From assembly GCF_032341175.1 (NCBI RefSeq), contig NZ_CP135435.1, positions 3,720,001 through 3,784,000 of the forward strand: a stretch of 64,000 bases of DNA, read 5' to 3'. The notes beneath the pieces are model-generated. The model ran no database searches. It saw nothing but the letters and a program-made list of their open reading frames with translations, and had not been told where the DNA came from. Made by a program: the position numbers and the translations under genes. Shown piece after piece: positions 33,699 to 42,122 of the stretch; position 1 is the stretch's first letter, and each line of letters begins with the position of its first letter. The stretch comes from Bacillus sp. DTU_2020_1000418_1_SI_GHA_SEK_038. Its GTDB lineage: Bacteria; Bacillota; Bacilli; Bacillales; Cytobacillaceae.

Positions 33699-34466
33699 TT
33701 AAGACTTTTTCATCCCCGTGTAAATAAGAATTGCATCTCTCAAAAACTCCGCTGTGCCTGGCTGCTCCTTATCGTAATATGCAGTAAACCTCTCATCATC
33801 CACATACATTTGGGCAAGACCTGCATGCGCTTCCTTACTGTATTCTTTCCAATAATAGCATAGCCATTGTTTATGCAAATCTGCTGCTTTTTGGGCTAGG
33901 TCACCTGCTGGATCTCCTATTGCGAACGCTTCGGCTAAAGTATCAGTAACCTCTTTTGCCAGATTGGTGACCTTTTCATAGTCCTCTTCTGTCATATTCA
34001 TCAGCTTTGCATTGGATTGGTCTACTGTATCTTCCCCATACTTTTCACGTATTTCCTTGCCGTATTTCTTCTCGTTATCGTCTATCATCTTCTTCTTAAA
34101 TCCGTTGAATTTCTCTTTATCCGCCATTTGAATTCTCCCTTCCGTTTGTTTAATCGTTTTATCCACATTGGCAATTAGCAAATCAAGCTGATTTCTTCTT
34201 TCTAGGAGTTTTTCGCGATGCTCCTTTAGCGCACTAGCTCCATCAAAGGCTGGAGAAGTCATAATCTTTTTTATGCTGTACAAACTTACATCTAATTCCC
34301 TGTAAAAAAGAATCTGCTGCAATCTATCAACTTCCGCCTTCCCGTATATCCGATATCCAGATGAATTCATTCTTGCCGGCTTAAGAATGCCAATTTCGTC
34401 ATAATATCGTAAGGTCCGGGTACTGACCCCAGCTAATTTGGCCAATCCCTGCACTGTGTACTCCAT
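33699..34466 (-). CDS. MerR-family regulator with TipAS domain (Mta-like)
   Basis: A 255-residue activator. The N-terminal winged helix reads YTVQGLAKLAGVSTRTLRYYD, GYRIYG follows, then a coiled-coil dimer helix and a C-terminal TipAS drug-binding domain ending TAEFLRDAILIYTG. Length equals B. subtilis Mta (about 257). Mta activates multidrug efflux genes. ATG 34466 follows GGAGGTGAG. Its own promoter has the 19-base spacer expected for MerR control. No pump gene is immediately downstream. Confidence 0.87.
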   Translation of the reverse strand: MEYTVQGLAKLAGVSTRTLRYYDEIGILKPARMNSSGYRIYGKAEVDRLQQILFYRELDVSLYSIKKIMTSPAFDGASALKEHREKLLERRNQLDLLIANVDKTIKQTEGRIQMADKEKFNGFKKKMIDDNEKKYGKEIREKYGEDTVDQSNAKLMNMTEEDYEKVTNLAKEVTDTLAEAFAIGDPAGDLAQKAADLHKQWLCYYWKEYSKEAHAGLAQMYVDDERFTAYYDKEQPGTAEFLRDAILIYTGMKKS

Positions 34467-34486
34467 TCGCTCACCTCCATAATTCC

Positions 34487-34517
34487 ACTCTACACCTTGA
34501 CGCAACGTTAAGGTCAA
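34487..34517 (-). promoter_or_regulatory. MerR-type promoter with 19-base spacer
   Basis: Minus-strand TTGACC and TAGAGT are 19 bases apart. The spacer carries the inverted repeat ACCTTAACG-TTG-CGTCAAGGT, as in MerR/Mta operators. Confidence 0.82.
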
Positions 34518-34542
34518 TAGCTTTTATTCATATATTTTTTTG

Positions 34543-34577
34543 AAAAAGAAAAACCCTGCACTATATTGCTGCAGAGT
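34543..34577 (-). terminator. Terminator of the ABC-TetR operon
   Basis: Minus-strand CTCTGCA and TGCAGGG stem followed by TTTTTCTTTTT. Confidence 0.8.
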
Positions 34578-34586
34578 CTCTATTAT

Positions 34587-35237
34587 TTATTTATATACCC
34601 CATTTTTCACAATTTCTAGATAGTCATTTAACTCCTGAGCAAGGGGATCGGGCTCAGTGAAAAAATCATAATGCTTATTTTTATAGAGGGTTTGATATTT
34701 ATTTCCTAATTGTTCTCCAATAAACATTGTCATATTAATAACGGTATCAACAGAAATACCTTCCCTTAACCTATTTGTTTGAATAAGCTCTTTAAGATAA
34801 ATATGTTCAAGCATGAATTCCTTTTGATAGGCTTCTAAATGTTTATTTAAAATCTCCTGCATTTCCTTACTCACTGCCACAGGCGGATTTAATAAGGCAT
34901 CTGTGATAAGCAGCGTTTCCTGCATATAGGACGCAAGGATTTCATGCTTCAATAGAAAAATTTCTTTTACCCTCTCGAAAAAATCATCTGATTTCACCTT
35001 TTTTAATGCGTCCATTGTTATTTCTGTGAGTAGATCGACACAATAACTTACTAGATAAACATATAAATTTTTCTTGCTTTTAAAATAATGAAACAGAATC
35101 CCCTTAGATATGCCTGCTCTGCTCGTAATTGTGTCGGTAGACGTTTTTTCGTAGCTATTTTTCACAAATTCCTCAATTGCCACTTTCAAAATTAAATCCT
35201 TTTTCTCCTGTGGCTGTTTTTCAAAAGCTGAATACAA
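34587..35237 (-). CDS. TetR-family regulator
   Basis: A 216-residue repressor with an N-terminal TetR helix-turn-helix (DTITSRAGISKGILFHYFKS, residues about 34-53). The C-terminal ligand domain is not assignable to a ligand. It is the last gene of an ABC ATPase-permease-TetR operon. Two ATTGACT-type palindromes precede the operon and are probable targets, giving autoregulation. Confidence 0.83.
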   Translation of the reverse strand: MYSAFEKQPQEKKDLILKVAIEEFVKNSYEKTSTDTITSRAGISKGILFHYFKSKKNLYVYLVSYCVDLLTEITMDALKKVKSDDFFERVKEIFLLKHEILASYMQETLLITDALLNPPVAVSKEMQEILNKHLEAYQKEFMLEHIYLKELIQTNRLREGISVDTVINMTMFIGEQLGNKYQTLYKNKHYDFFTEPDPLAQELNDYLEIVKNGVYK

Positions 35238-35255
35238 GAATGAACACCTACTTTT

Positions 35256-36053
35256 TCAGACTGAAATGTCCTTCTTTTTATATATCATAAATGAGACGGA
35301 GACACTAATAAGAATAATCGCTCCGATTAGGATCAAGTAAATCGGTTCAATCATCTGGTCATTAATAATGTTAGCAGCGTCAACAAATTTAAACGGGCTG
35401 AAATATTTAAGGATATCCAATTCCTCGGATAATCCCGACATGATATTGATAAAGTAAGATACAATCACAACCGCTAGTGATACCGAGAGAACATTCCTTG
35501 TCTTTCTCATAATCGAAGAGAACATAAAGGCAATCGCTGCAAAGGTTACATGCAATAACAAGGTTGCTATTGTTAGCAATGTAAAAGTGTCCCAAGGGAT
35601 CGCTTCATCCTTGGCAAACTGAAAACCAATGATACTCGAGAGTGTGGAAACGATATTTAAGATGAATAAATTGACAATCACAGCCATAAGCTTTTCCGCT
35701 ACAACCTGGCTTCTTGATACAGGCTTTGATAGTAAGAATTCAATTGTTTTTTCATTTTCTTCTTTAGCAAGAATGTTTGAGGCGAGCAAGGCCGCATAAA
35801 TACTTCCTAAAAGGGTTGTCATCATGTAGACCTCAATGCCGTAAAAACCAATTAATGTTCCCAAATTAAGCTGATCCATCCTAAACATTTGCTTCATGGA
35901 TTCTGGATAGGCATCGAACAAAGACTCCATTGATTTCTGCCCCTCGGCAAACTGAGGAAAAATGCTTAAAAGCCAGATAATTAATCCAGCAAGAACCAAG
36001 CTCCAAATGATTAGTGACTTTTGTCCCCGTCTAAACTCTCTTTTAAATATCAT
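35256..36053 (-). CDS. ABC-2 type transporter permease
   Basis: A 265-residue membrane protein with about six helices. The N-terminus IFKREFRRGQKSLIIWSLVL and the loop AKEENEKTIEFLLSKPVSRSQVV are hallmarks of ABC-2 permeases. It pairs with the ATPase encoded 15 bases upstream. Substrate unknown; drug or antimicrobial peptide export is a usual role. Confidence 0.83.
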   Translation of the reverse strand: MIFKREFRRGQKSLIIWSLVLAGLIIWLLSIFPQFAEGQKSMESLFDAYPESMKQMFRMDQLNLGTLIGFYGIEVYMMTTLLGSIYAALLASNILAKEENEKTIEFLLSKPVSRSQVVAEKLMAVIVNLFILNIVSTLSSIIGFQFAKDEAIPWDTFTLLTIATLLLHVTFAAIAFMFSSIMRKTRNVLSVSLAVVIVSYFINIMSGLSEELDILKYFSPFKFVDAANIINDQMIEPIYLILIGAIILISVSVSFMIYKKKDISV

Positions 36054-36068
36054 GGATCTCCCTCCCTG

Positions 36069-36941
36069 CTATTCGTAATAGTGCATGAACACTTCCTCAA
36101 GAGTCGGCTCCTCAATCAGCACATCTTGAACTGGCAAATCAATTAGATGCTGAAGCAGTGATTTAATGTCCCCGTTATAAAGCAAGGCCACTGTATTTCC
36201 ATTTACTTCTTTTTTAATAACTCCTTCAAGTTCTAATGAAAACTGTTCAGGCTGTTCAAATGTAATCTTAATATTTTTCACTTTATTTTTCGTCAGTTGT
36301 TCAATGGTTTCAACTGTCACAAGCTTTCCTTCTTTAATAATAGCCACTCGATCACACATTTTCTGAACCTCACTTAATATATGGGAGGAGAAAAAGATCG
36401 TTGCCCCCTTATCCCTTTCTTCAGTAATGAGATCGAAGAAGTGATTTTGAATTAATGGATCGAGCCCGCTCGTTGGCTCATCCAGAATAATCAGCTTTGG
36501 TTCATGGAGCAAAGCTTGAACAATTCCCACCTTTTTGCGATTTCCAAAGGATAGGTCTTCAATTTTTCGATTAATATCAAGATCAAGTCTAGCAGCCAAA
36601 TCCATCATTCTTGTACTGTTAAGCTTTTTATGAAACTGAGCTGAGTATTTTAATAAGTCAATGACCTTCATATCATCATAATAGTGAACCTCAGATGGCA
36701 AATAACCAACGTTCTGCCTAATTTCGTGTGTATGTTTAATGGTATCCTTCCCAAAAATCGTAGCACTCCCGCTCGTTGGATAGATAAGATTCAATAGAGT
36801 TCTTATTGTTGTACTTTTCCCTGCACCATTCGGACCAATAAATCCAAATATCTCTCCTTCTTCAATGGAGAATGAAATATCCATAATCCCCCGATTTTTT
36901 TTGTAGGACTTCGTTAAATTCTTCAGCTCTACAATAGACAA
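36069..36941 (-). CDS. ABC transporter ATP-binding protein (exporter type)
   Basis: A 290-residue ATPase: Walker A GPNGAGKSTT, signature LSFGNRKKVGIVQAL (a variant of LSGGQ), Walker B LIILDEPTSGLDP and H-loop FSSHILSE. The C-terminal part after residue 215 is the usual extension of drug-export ATPases. I set the start at TTG 36941 because AAAGGAGGGG lies 6-7 bases upstream; the frame to ATG 36974 runs through the Shine-Dalgarno and into an operator. First gene of the operon. Confidence 0.85.
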   Translation of the reverse strand: MSIVELKNLTKSYKKNRGIMDISFSIEEGEIFGFIGPNGAGKSTTIRTLLNLIYPTSGSATIFGKDTIKHTHEIRQNVGYLPSEVHYYDDMKVIDLLKYSAQFHKKLNSTRMMDLAARLDLDINRKIEDLSFGNRKKVGIVQALLHEPKLIILDEPTSGLDPLIQNHFFDLITEERDKGATIFFSSHILSEVQKMCDRVAIIKEGKLVTVETIEQLTKNKVKNIKITFEQPEQFSLELEGVIKKEVNGNTVALLYNGDIKSLLQHLIDLPVQDVLIEEPTLEEVFMHYYE

Positions 36942-36972
36942 GTTTAACCCCTCCTTTTGGGTGTAAACATTC

Positions 36973-37023
36973 ATTGACTAACTAGTCAATTTCATTTTAA
37001 TCCCAATTGACTGATGAGTCAAT
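36973..37023. promoter_or_regulatory. Twin TetR-type operators
   Basis: ATTGACTAACTAGTCAAT (36973-36990) and ATTGACTGATGAGTCAAT (37006-37023) are near-palindromes with centres 33 bases apart, three helix turns. They precede the ABC-TetR operon. Confidence 0.82.
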
Positions 37024-37062
37024 ATTTTTTCCATACACTATGTAATTTCCATTAAATGCAAA

Positions 37063-37102
37063 AAGTGAGCTCGCAATTGTAAAATCATTTGCGAACTCAC
37101 TT
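37063..37102 (-). terminator. Terminator of the kinase gene
   Basis: AGTGAGCTCGCAA and TTGCGAACTCACT form a long stem; minus-strand T-run follows. Confidence 0.85.
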
Positions 37103-37115
37103 TCATTGAATGGGA

Positions 37116-38414
37116 TTAACCAACATTTGGGGCTATTATCTTCATTTTTTCATACGAGGGTGTTTGGAACTCCAGGATGACCTCCGTTCCTATCCCTAGT
37201 TTACTTTTTATATTTATTTTTCCGTTCATGCTTTCAATAATTCTAAAAACGACCATCATACCGAGACCAGTACCATTGCCTGTCATCGTAAAGTAAGGTT
37301 CTCCTAATTTGCCAAGGGTGGTTTCACTCATTCCAGCACCATTATCTATTATTGAAATTATGCATAAATCTTCTTTTATTTCAGTGCTTACTTTTATTTG
37401 CCCTCCAATTGTCGAGGCATCTATGCTGTTTTTTAATATATTTACTAAAGCTTGTACAAATTTGGAGTGATCTCCAGAAACATGACAAGGGCAAAAGCTG
37501 GATATATCAAGTTGAATTTTCGCCTGTTCTGCCAGAGGCTTTATGATATCAATAGACTCAGATAAAACCTTTTCGATTGATATCTGTTCAATCTTATCTG
37601 GATATGGCCTAGCAAACGTCAAATAGTCTGAAACTATTTTGTCAATTTTATCAATCTCATCGGCGGCAATCTGGAAAAAAGCTTCTCTTTTTTCATTCGG
37701 AAGGGACTGGTCCTCTTTCAGTAAATGCATCATACCGCGAACTGTCGTCAAAGGATTCTTCACCTCATGATTAACAGCTGCCGCCAAATGCCCCAAAACA
37801 TCTAGCTTAGCGGAATGGAGAATCTTCATACGCAGTAAATAGTTTCTTCTAATTGCCTCCAATGATAGATGGACAAAAATAATTCCTATCAGATTGGTAA
37901 GCAAGAAGCCCGACCAAAGTTTAAATGAAAACAATTCATTATTATTAATTGAAACCGTTGCTAAAATGATAATGGAAAACATCGTAATCATCGCTGATGC
38001 GATCAGTACTTTATTAAAAGTTCTCAAACGAAAATAAAAGGGCCGAATTAAGATCGTAATCGCGGTAAAAAGAATTGAAGTGATTAAAGTAATAATCAAA
38101 CCTGTGGCTCCATTAGTTCCTCCGGTAAAAAGACGTACGAGAATCGTTTCCACTGTAAGTATAATCCCTACCATTGGACCACCATAAATAGTTCCGAACC
38201 AAAGGGGTACTCTTCTCAGATCAAATTGGATGCCCCCTTCTACATAGAAGGAAAAGACCATACATAGAAGAATAGCTGCAGCGGATGTAAATAGGATGGC
38301 ATATTTTTGGACAATGGTACTGTTTGGTTTACTTTCTACCCAAAATTGATGAACAGTCAGTGTAATAATAATGACTAATAAGTTTAAGAGTAAATTGCTG
38401 CTTCCATCAATCAT
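37116..38414 (-). CDS. Membrane sensor histidine kinase, KinB-like (5TM LytS-type sensor)
   Basis: About 432 residues. Five to six membrane helices (residues about 8-190) with GTIYGGPMVGIILTVETIL resemble the 5TMR-LYT sensor domain. The dimerisation/phosphoacceptor helix is AAAVNHEVKNPLTTVRGMM (His about 217), and the ATPase part has SIIDNGAGM and GTGLGMMVVFRI. KinB of B. subtilis, which feeds the sporulation phosphorelay, has a similar layout. There is no adjacent response regulator, as for sporulation kinases. ATG 38414 (MIDGSSN) has GGAGGAGG upstream; the frame to 38510 is unsupported. Confidence 0.8.
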   Translation of the reverse strand: MIDGSSNLLLNLLVIIITLTVHQFWVESKPNSTIVQKYAILFTSAAAILLCMVFSFYVEGGIQFDLRRVPLWFGTIYGGPMVGIILTVETILVRLFTGGTNGATGLIITLITSILFTAITILIRPFYFRLRTFNKVLIASAMITMFSIIILATVSINNNELFSFKLWSGFLLTNLIGIIFVHLSLEAIRRNYLLRMKILHSAKLDVLGHLAAAVNHEVKNPLTTVRGMMHLLKEDQSLPNEKREAFFQIAADEIDKIDKIVSDYLTFARPYPDKIEQISIEKVLSESIDIIKPLAEQAKIQLDISSFCPCHVSGDHSKFVQALVNILKNSIDASTIGGQIKVSTEIKEDLCIISIIDNGAGMSETTLGKLGEPYFTMTGNGTGLGMMVVFRIIESMNGKINIKSKLGIGTEVILEFQTPSYEKMKIIAPNVG

Positions 38415-38692
38415 TACGCTAATTCCTCCTCCAATAAAGTTTGAATTCCAACTCAATTTCCTGCAGCGACTTACATTTCCCCATTTATTTAGAGTTGGAA
38501 CCGACTCCAAATAAATGGGAAAAAGGTAGGAGGGAAATAAATTTGAATATTAAAATAATAGCACGGACAGAAAAAAATGCCTATAAGGAAATTCCCTGAA
38601 ACATTCATTTAATCTTTACTTCCGTATGTATGAATTCCTTCCGTCATGGACCATAATGAGTAACAGTACAAAGCTCGGGAGGTGTTAAGGTT

Positions 38693-39253
38693 TTGAGAGA
38701 TGAGTTAACGATATTCTATCGGATTTTTTCAACAACAAAGGAAGCGATTGAAAAATTTATGAGTATGCTGGATCCTGTCATAGAGTTTGCCAAGGATGAT
38801 CATGAGCGGCTTTATTACCATCATATATATGAGGAAGAAGAACAAAGACTTTCTCGGCTGGAAGTACTAATTCCCCTTATTGCTAAGTTCGAAGACTCGA
38901 AGGACGAACATGCATTTTCACCGGTGAATAATGAATTTAATCGACTTCTACAGGAATTAAACCTTGAAAAGTTTGGTTTACATAATTTTGTTGAGCACCT
39001 GGATTTAGCACTCTTTCAATTTACCGATGAAGAACGAAGTACATTGCTAAAAAAATTACGAACGGATGCCTATGCTGATTACCAGCAGGTAAAAGAAATG
39101 CTGTTGGGAATTAATAAGCGGTTTGATCATGATTATGTGGACCCTCATGCCCACCATGATGAACATCATGATCATCTTGCCCCACCTGTTACCGTACAAG
39201 AGAAGAAAATCAGCTCAGGGAAAAAAGGGTTTACCGTTGGAAGTTTGCGATAA
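38693..39253 (+). CDS. IMEF encapsulin cargo protein (iron-mineralising)
   Basis: A 186-residue ferritin-like cargo. The helical body includes RIFSTTKEAIEKFMSMLDP and YYHHIYEEEEQRLSRLEVL, rich in Glu/His for iron. A His/Asp-rich linker (FDHDYVDPHAHHDEHHDH) leads to the C-terminal targeting peptide GFTVGSLR, which docks on the inner shell face. IMEF-encapsulins of Firmicutes store large amounts of iron (established for Quasibacillus thermotolerans). Start TTG 38693 with GGGAGGTG upstream. It precedes the shell gene by 21 bases. Confidence 0.92.
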   Translation: MRDELTIFYRIFSTTKEAIEKFMSMLDPVIEFAKDDHERLYYHHIYEEEEQRLSRLEVLIPLIAKFEDSKDEHAFSPVNNEFNRLLQELNLEKFGLHNFVEHLDLALFQFTDEERSTLLKKLRTDAYADYQQVKEMLLGINKRFDHDYVDPHAHHDEHHDHLAPPVTVQEKKISSGKKGFTVGSLR

Positions 39254-39274
39254 TGTATAAAGTGAGGGAAAGAA

Positions 39275-40114
39275 ATGAGTTATTCACCAGATTTGCCTTT
39301 TTCTAGTTCAGAGTATAGTCATCTTCAGGGGATTGTGATTGATGCTGCTCGAAGACAGTTAGTTGGGCGCCGATTTATCGAATTATATGGACCGCTTGGC
39401 AGAGGCGTGCAAAGCATTTTTAACGATATTTACACAGAAAGCCATGAAGCGAAAATTGATTTCCAAGGATCATTTGACACAATTATAGAATCAAGCAAAC
39501 GCGTTAATTATACGATCCCTATGCTCTATAAGGATTTTGTCCTTTATTGGCGTGATATTGAGCAGGCAAAGGTGTTGGATATTCCCATAGATTTTTCCAG
39601 TGCGGCCAATGCCTCACGTGATGTGGCGATTTTAGAGGATCAGATGATCTTCCACGGGTCAAAGGAATTTGATATTCCGGGATTGATGAATGCGAGAGGA
39701 CGGCTCACCCATTTGATAAGAAATTGGTATGAGTCAGGAAGTGCCTTTCAGGATGTCGTGGATGCAAGAAATAAATTGCTTGATATGAACCATAATGGAC
39801 CTTATGCACTTGTCTTGTCCCCAGAGCTTTATTCACTTTTGCACCGTGTTCATAAGGATACAAATGTATTGGAAATTGAGCATGTACGAGAGCTTGTCAC
39901 GGATGGTGTTTTTCAATCTCCAGTCTTAAAAGGAAAAACAGGCGTACTTGTAAACACTGGCAGAAATAATTTAGATTTAGCAGTCTCTGAGGATTTTGAT
40001 ATTGCGTACCTTGGTGATGAAGGCATGAACCATCCGTTCCGAGTTTATGAAACAGCCGTTCTAAGAATTAAACAGCCATCCGCAATTTGCACTCTAGATA
40101 ATCCGGAGAAATAA
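39275..40114 (+). CDS. Encapsulin shell protein (family 1)
   Basis: A 279-residue HK97-fold nanocompartment subunit. The opening SYSPDLPFSSSEYSHLQG and DAARRQLVGRRFIELYGPLG are characteristic, as are YKDFVLYWRDIEQAKV and FDIAYLGDEGMNHPFRVYE near the end. Subunits assemble into a closed shell around the IMEF cargo; related IMEF shells are the large T=4 type. It lies between the cargo and a ferredoxin gene in one operon. No metal or catalytic motif is expected in the shell itself. Confidence 0.95.
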   Translation: MSYSPDLPFSSSEYSHLQGIVIDAARRQLVGRRFIELYGPLGRGVQSIFNDIYTESHEAKIDFQGSFDTIIESSKRVNYTIPMLYKDFVLYWRDIEQAKVLDIPIDFSSAANASRDVAILEDQMIFHGSKEFDIPGLMNARGRLTHLIRNWYESGSAFQDVVDARNKLLDMNHNGPYALVLSPELYSLLHRVHKDTNVLEIEHVRELVTDGVFQSPVLKGKTGVLVNTGRNNLDLAVSEDFDIAYLGDEGMNHPFRVYETAVLRIKQPSAICTLDNPEK

Positions 40115-40126
40115 GGAGTAAGGTTT

Positions 40127-40504
40127 TTGAATAGAAGGATGCTGACGGTTGGCTCACTTATTCTGAAAGAAGCGGTAACGGACTCTGTCGTTCAAACGAA
40201 ATGCTTAGACTTTAGTGAAAGGAAAATACTAAGTGCGGACTTAACGCCAAAGGTTTTTGTCTTACAAAATGGACAAAGTTTTCCTATTCGTTCAGTGAAA
40301 GGAAGGCTCCTTTTGGATGCTGCCCTAGAGCAAGGACAAGCTATCCAATATAAATGCCGCAAAGGAACCTGTGGTCAATGTTTGGTGAAAATTGATGCTG
40401 GCTCCTCCTTTTTGCAGTCGCCGAATGAACTGGAGCTTAAGAAATTAAAGAGTTCCTTGAGCGAAGGATTTCGACTTGCTTGCCAAGTAGAATTCAGGCT
40501 ATAG
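40127..40504 (+). CDS. [2Fe-2S] ferredoxin with N-terminal encapsulin targeting motif
   Basis: A 125-residue protein. The plant-type ferredoxin domain (about residues 42-125) has the cluster signature C-x4-C-x2-C in CRKGTCGQC and a fourth Cys in ACQVEF. The N-terminus MNRRMLTVGSLILKE repeats the TVGSL core found at the C-terminus of IMEF, so it is probably loaded in or on the shell. A role in reducing stored Fe3+ for release is proposed for homologues. Start TTG 40127 follows AAGGAG at 9 bases; ATG 40139 is too close to its own AAGG. Confidence 0.88.
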   Translation: MNRRMLTVGSLILKEAVTDSVVQTKCLDFSERKILSADLTPKVFVLQNGQSFPIRSVKGRLLLDAALEQGQAIQYKCRKGTCGQCLVKIDAGSSFLQSPNELELKKLKSSLSEGFRLACQVEFRL

Positions 40505-40535
40505 AAAAAACGAGGTGACTGACCTCGTTTTTTTT
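40505..40535. terminator. Bidirectional terminator at the encapsulin operon end
   Basis: AAAAAACGAGGT-gactg-ACCTCGTTTTTTTT; also serves the convergent Fur-controlled gene. Confidence 0.9.
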
Positions 40536-40540
40536 CGCAT

Positions 40541-41014
40541 TTAGGCAAATTTTCTATTGAATTGAATCAGATTATCATCAATTGAAAAAGGTAATATGAC
40601 ATTTTCCTTTTCAAGCTCTTTCACACTAATATCCCGAACTAGAACCAATGCTTCTTTTTTGAATGTTGGTGTAACAAAACCATCGTTTAGCTCACATAAT
40701 CTTTGCAAGTATTGTAATGTATCAGTTAGCATAAGCTGCTTTACACGCTCGTTGTTTAATTGGCAGATTAATTTATATTTTAAGCCCTTCATAATGGCTA
40801 TTTGGTCTACATGAATACAAACATTCATTCCTTCTACATCAATGAAACAAAGGGAGACATACTGCCCTTTTGACTTGTCGATATTCGTAAATACTGGATG
40901 ATGGAATACTTCACCTGAAGTTAACTTCAGCATTGCGGCTTCCGCTGCTCCACCAATTTTACGCTTATTAGAGATAACCGTTTCAATATCCTTCAAGCCA
41001 TGCAGCATACTCAT
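40541..41014 (-). CDS. Unknown protein, Fur-controlled, convergent with the encapsulin operon
   Basis: A 157-residue protein without signal peptide or membrane helix. It opens MSMLHGLKDIETVISNKRKI, has a likely beta-rich middle (QYVSLCFIDVEGMNVCIHVD) and ends IDDNLIQFNRKFA. I do not recognise the family. Its promoter TTGACA-17-TACAAT contains a Fur box in the spacer, so it should be made under iron limitation. It converges on the encapsulin-ferredoxin operon and shares its terminator. A role in iron mobilisation from the encapsulin is a tempting but unproved inference. Confidence 0.75.
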   Translation of the reverse strand: MSMLHGLKDIETVISNKRKIGGAAEAAMLKLTSGEVFHHPVFTNIDKSKGQYVSLCFIDVEGMNVCIHVDQIAIMKGLKYKLICQLNNERVKQLMLTDTLQYLQRLCELNDGFVTPTFKKEALVLVRDISVKELEKENVILPFSIDDNLIQFNRKFA

Positions 41015-41048
41015 GTTGTTCCCCCCAAGAGTGAATTAACTTATTTTT

Positions 41049-41077
41049 ATTGTAGAGAAAATGATAATCATTGTCAA
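41049..41077 (-). promoter_or_regulatory. Sigma-A promoter of the Fur-controlled unknown gene
   Basis: Minus-strand TTGACA (41077-41072), 17-base spacer, TACAAT (41054-41049), one base from consensus. Confidence 0.88.
41057..41075. promoter_or_regulatory. Fur box in the promoter spacer
   Basis: GAAAATGATAATCATTGTC matches the 19-bp Fur consensus at 17 positions and occupies the promoter spacer. Confidence 0.9.
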
Positions 41078-41197
41078 TAAGACTCGAACAATAAGATTAT
41101 ATGAAAAAAATACCGGAAAACTTTGACCGGTATTTGGTGCAAGTTATTCTGTATACGGTTAAACTTTACGGAGCTAGATATTATTAGTTCGATTATT

Positions 41198-41280
41198 GGA
41201 CAGGTTGGAGCGATTTCACAAATTCCTGCCCAAATAACCACTTTTCTGGACAGGTTTTGACGATTTCTCGGATTCCTGCG
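41198..41280. repeat. Two direct GGACAGG elements
   Basis: GGACAGGTTGGAGCGATTTC (41198) and GGACAGGTTTTGACGATTTC (41248) begin two 33-base units, each ending ATTCCTG, period 50 bases, in the gap before the TauE gene. Confidence 0.7.
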
Positions 41281-41295
41281 CTTTTTATCACAATA

Positions 41296-42072
41296 TTATA
41301 ATATATCAACCCATATTTTTAACGCAGTTGCCGCGATTAATAACGCTAGCATGATTTGTAATATTTTAGTATTTACTTTTTTACCAGCTATGGCGCCTAG
41401 TGGGGAGGCAATTAAACTTGCGGCCACCATAATGAGTGCCGGGCCATAATCCACTTGGCCAGTTGTAATTTTTCCAACTGTTGCTCCGATTGAAGAAATA
41501 AATGTAATCGCTAATGAAGAAGCAATAGTCATTCGAGTAGGAATTTTTAGTACAACCAGCATAATGGGCACTAATAAAAATGCACCAGCAGCACCTACAA
41601 TTCCCGCTCCCAGACCCACAATTAATGCAAGTATGGCGGCTAACCATTTATTAAATTCAACTTGCTCCAAAGGGATTTCATCAATTCCCTTCTTAGGAAT
41701 AAACATCATAATAGCTGCAATTAATGCTAATATCCCATAGATCACATTAATGCTGCCCTCTGACATATGCTTTGAACCGAATCCACCCACAAAGCTTCCT
41801 ATTAATATACTAATACCCATATATCCAATTAAGGTTTTATTTAAGTAGCCACCCTTACGATAGGCCCAAACACCGACGATTGTTGCGAAGAAAACCTGTA
41901 CAGCACTGATCCCCGAAACTTCGTGAGCACTAAATGCAGCAAGCCCAAAAAAAGGCGGGATGTATAGCAGCATTGGATATTTAATAATCGAACCTCCTAT
42001 TCCAAGCATCCCAGAAATATAGGAGCCGATAAATCCAATGAGAAAGATGGTTATTATAAAAGATAAGTCCAT
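41296..42072 (-). CDS. TauE/SafE family sulfite/organosulfur exporter
   Basis: A 258-residue membrane protein with eight or so helices. [21 protein letters not shown] and [20 protein letters not shown] are the two family repeats. Members export sulfite, thiosulfate or sulfur-containing organics. As the last gene of a persulfide-handling cluster, it likely removes sulfite or thiosulfate made by the dioxygenase and rhodaneses. ATG 42072 has AAGGGGTG at 8 bases; GTG 42081 overlaps that site. Confidence 0.85.
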   Translation of the reverse strand: MDLSFIITIFLIGFIGSYISGMLGIGGSIIKYPMLLYIPPFFGLAAFSAHEVSGISAVQVFFATIVGVWAYRKGGYLNKTLIGYMGISILIGSFVGGFGSKHMSEGSINVIYGILALIAAIMMFIPKKGIDEIPLEQVEFNKWLAAILALIVGLGAGIVGAAGAFLLVPIMLVVLKIPTRMTIASSLAITFISSIGATVGKITTGQVDYGPALIMVAASLIASPLGAIAGKKVNTKILQIMLALLIAATALKIWVDIL

Positions 42073-42090
42073 GTCTAACACCCCTTAAAT

Positions 42091-42115
42091 AAAGGGAACC
42101 ATTTTGGCTCCCTTT
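42091..42115. terminator. Hairpin between TusA and TauE genes
   Basis: AAAGGGAACC-atttt-GGCTCCCTTTT; terminator-like in both directions, so TauE expression may be reduced relative to upstream genes. Confidence 0.6.
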
Positions 42116-42122
42116 TCGTTTT

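Noticed and set aside
42091..42115. Riboswitch before the TauE gene
   Set aside because: Only a short terminator-like hairpin is visible; there is no space for an aptamer in the 50-base gap.
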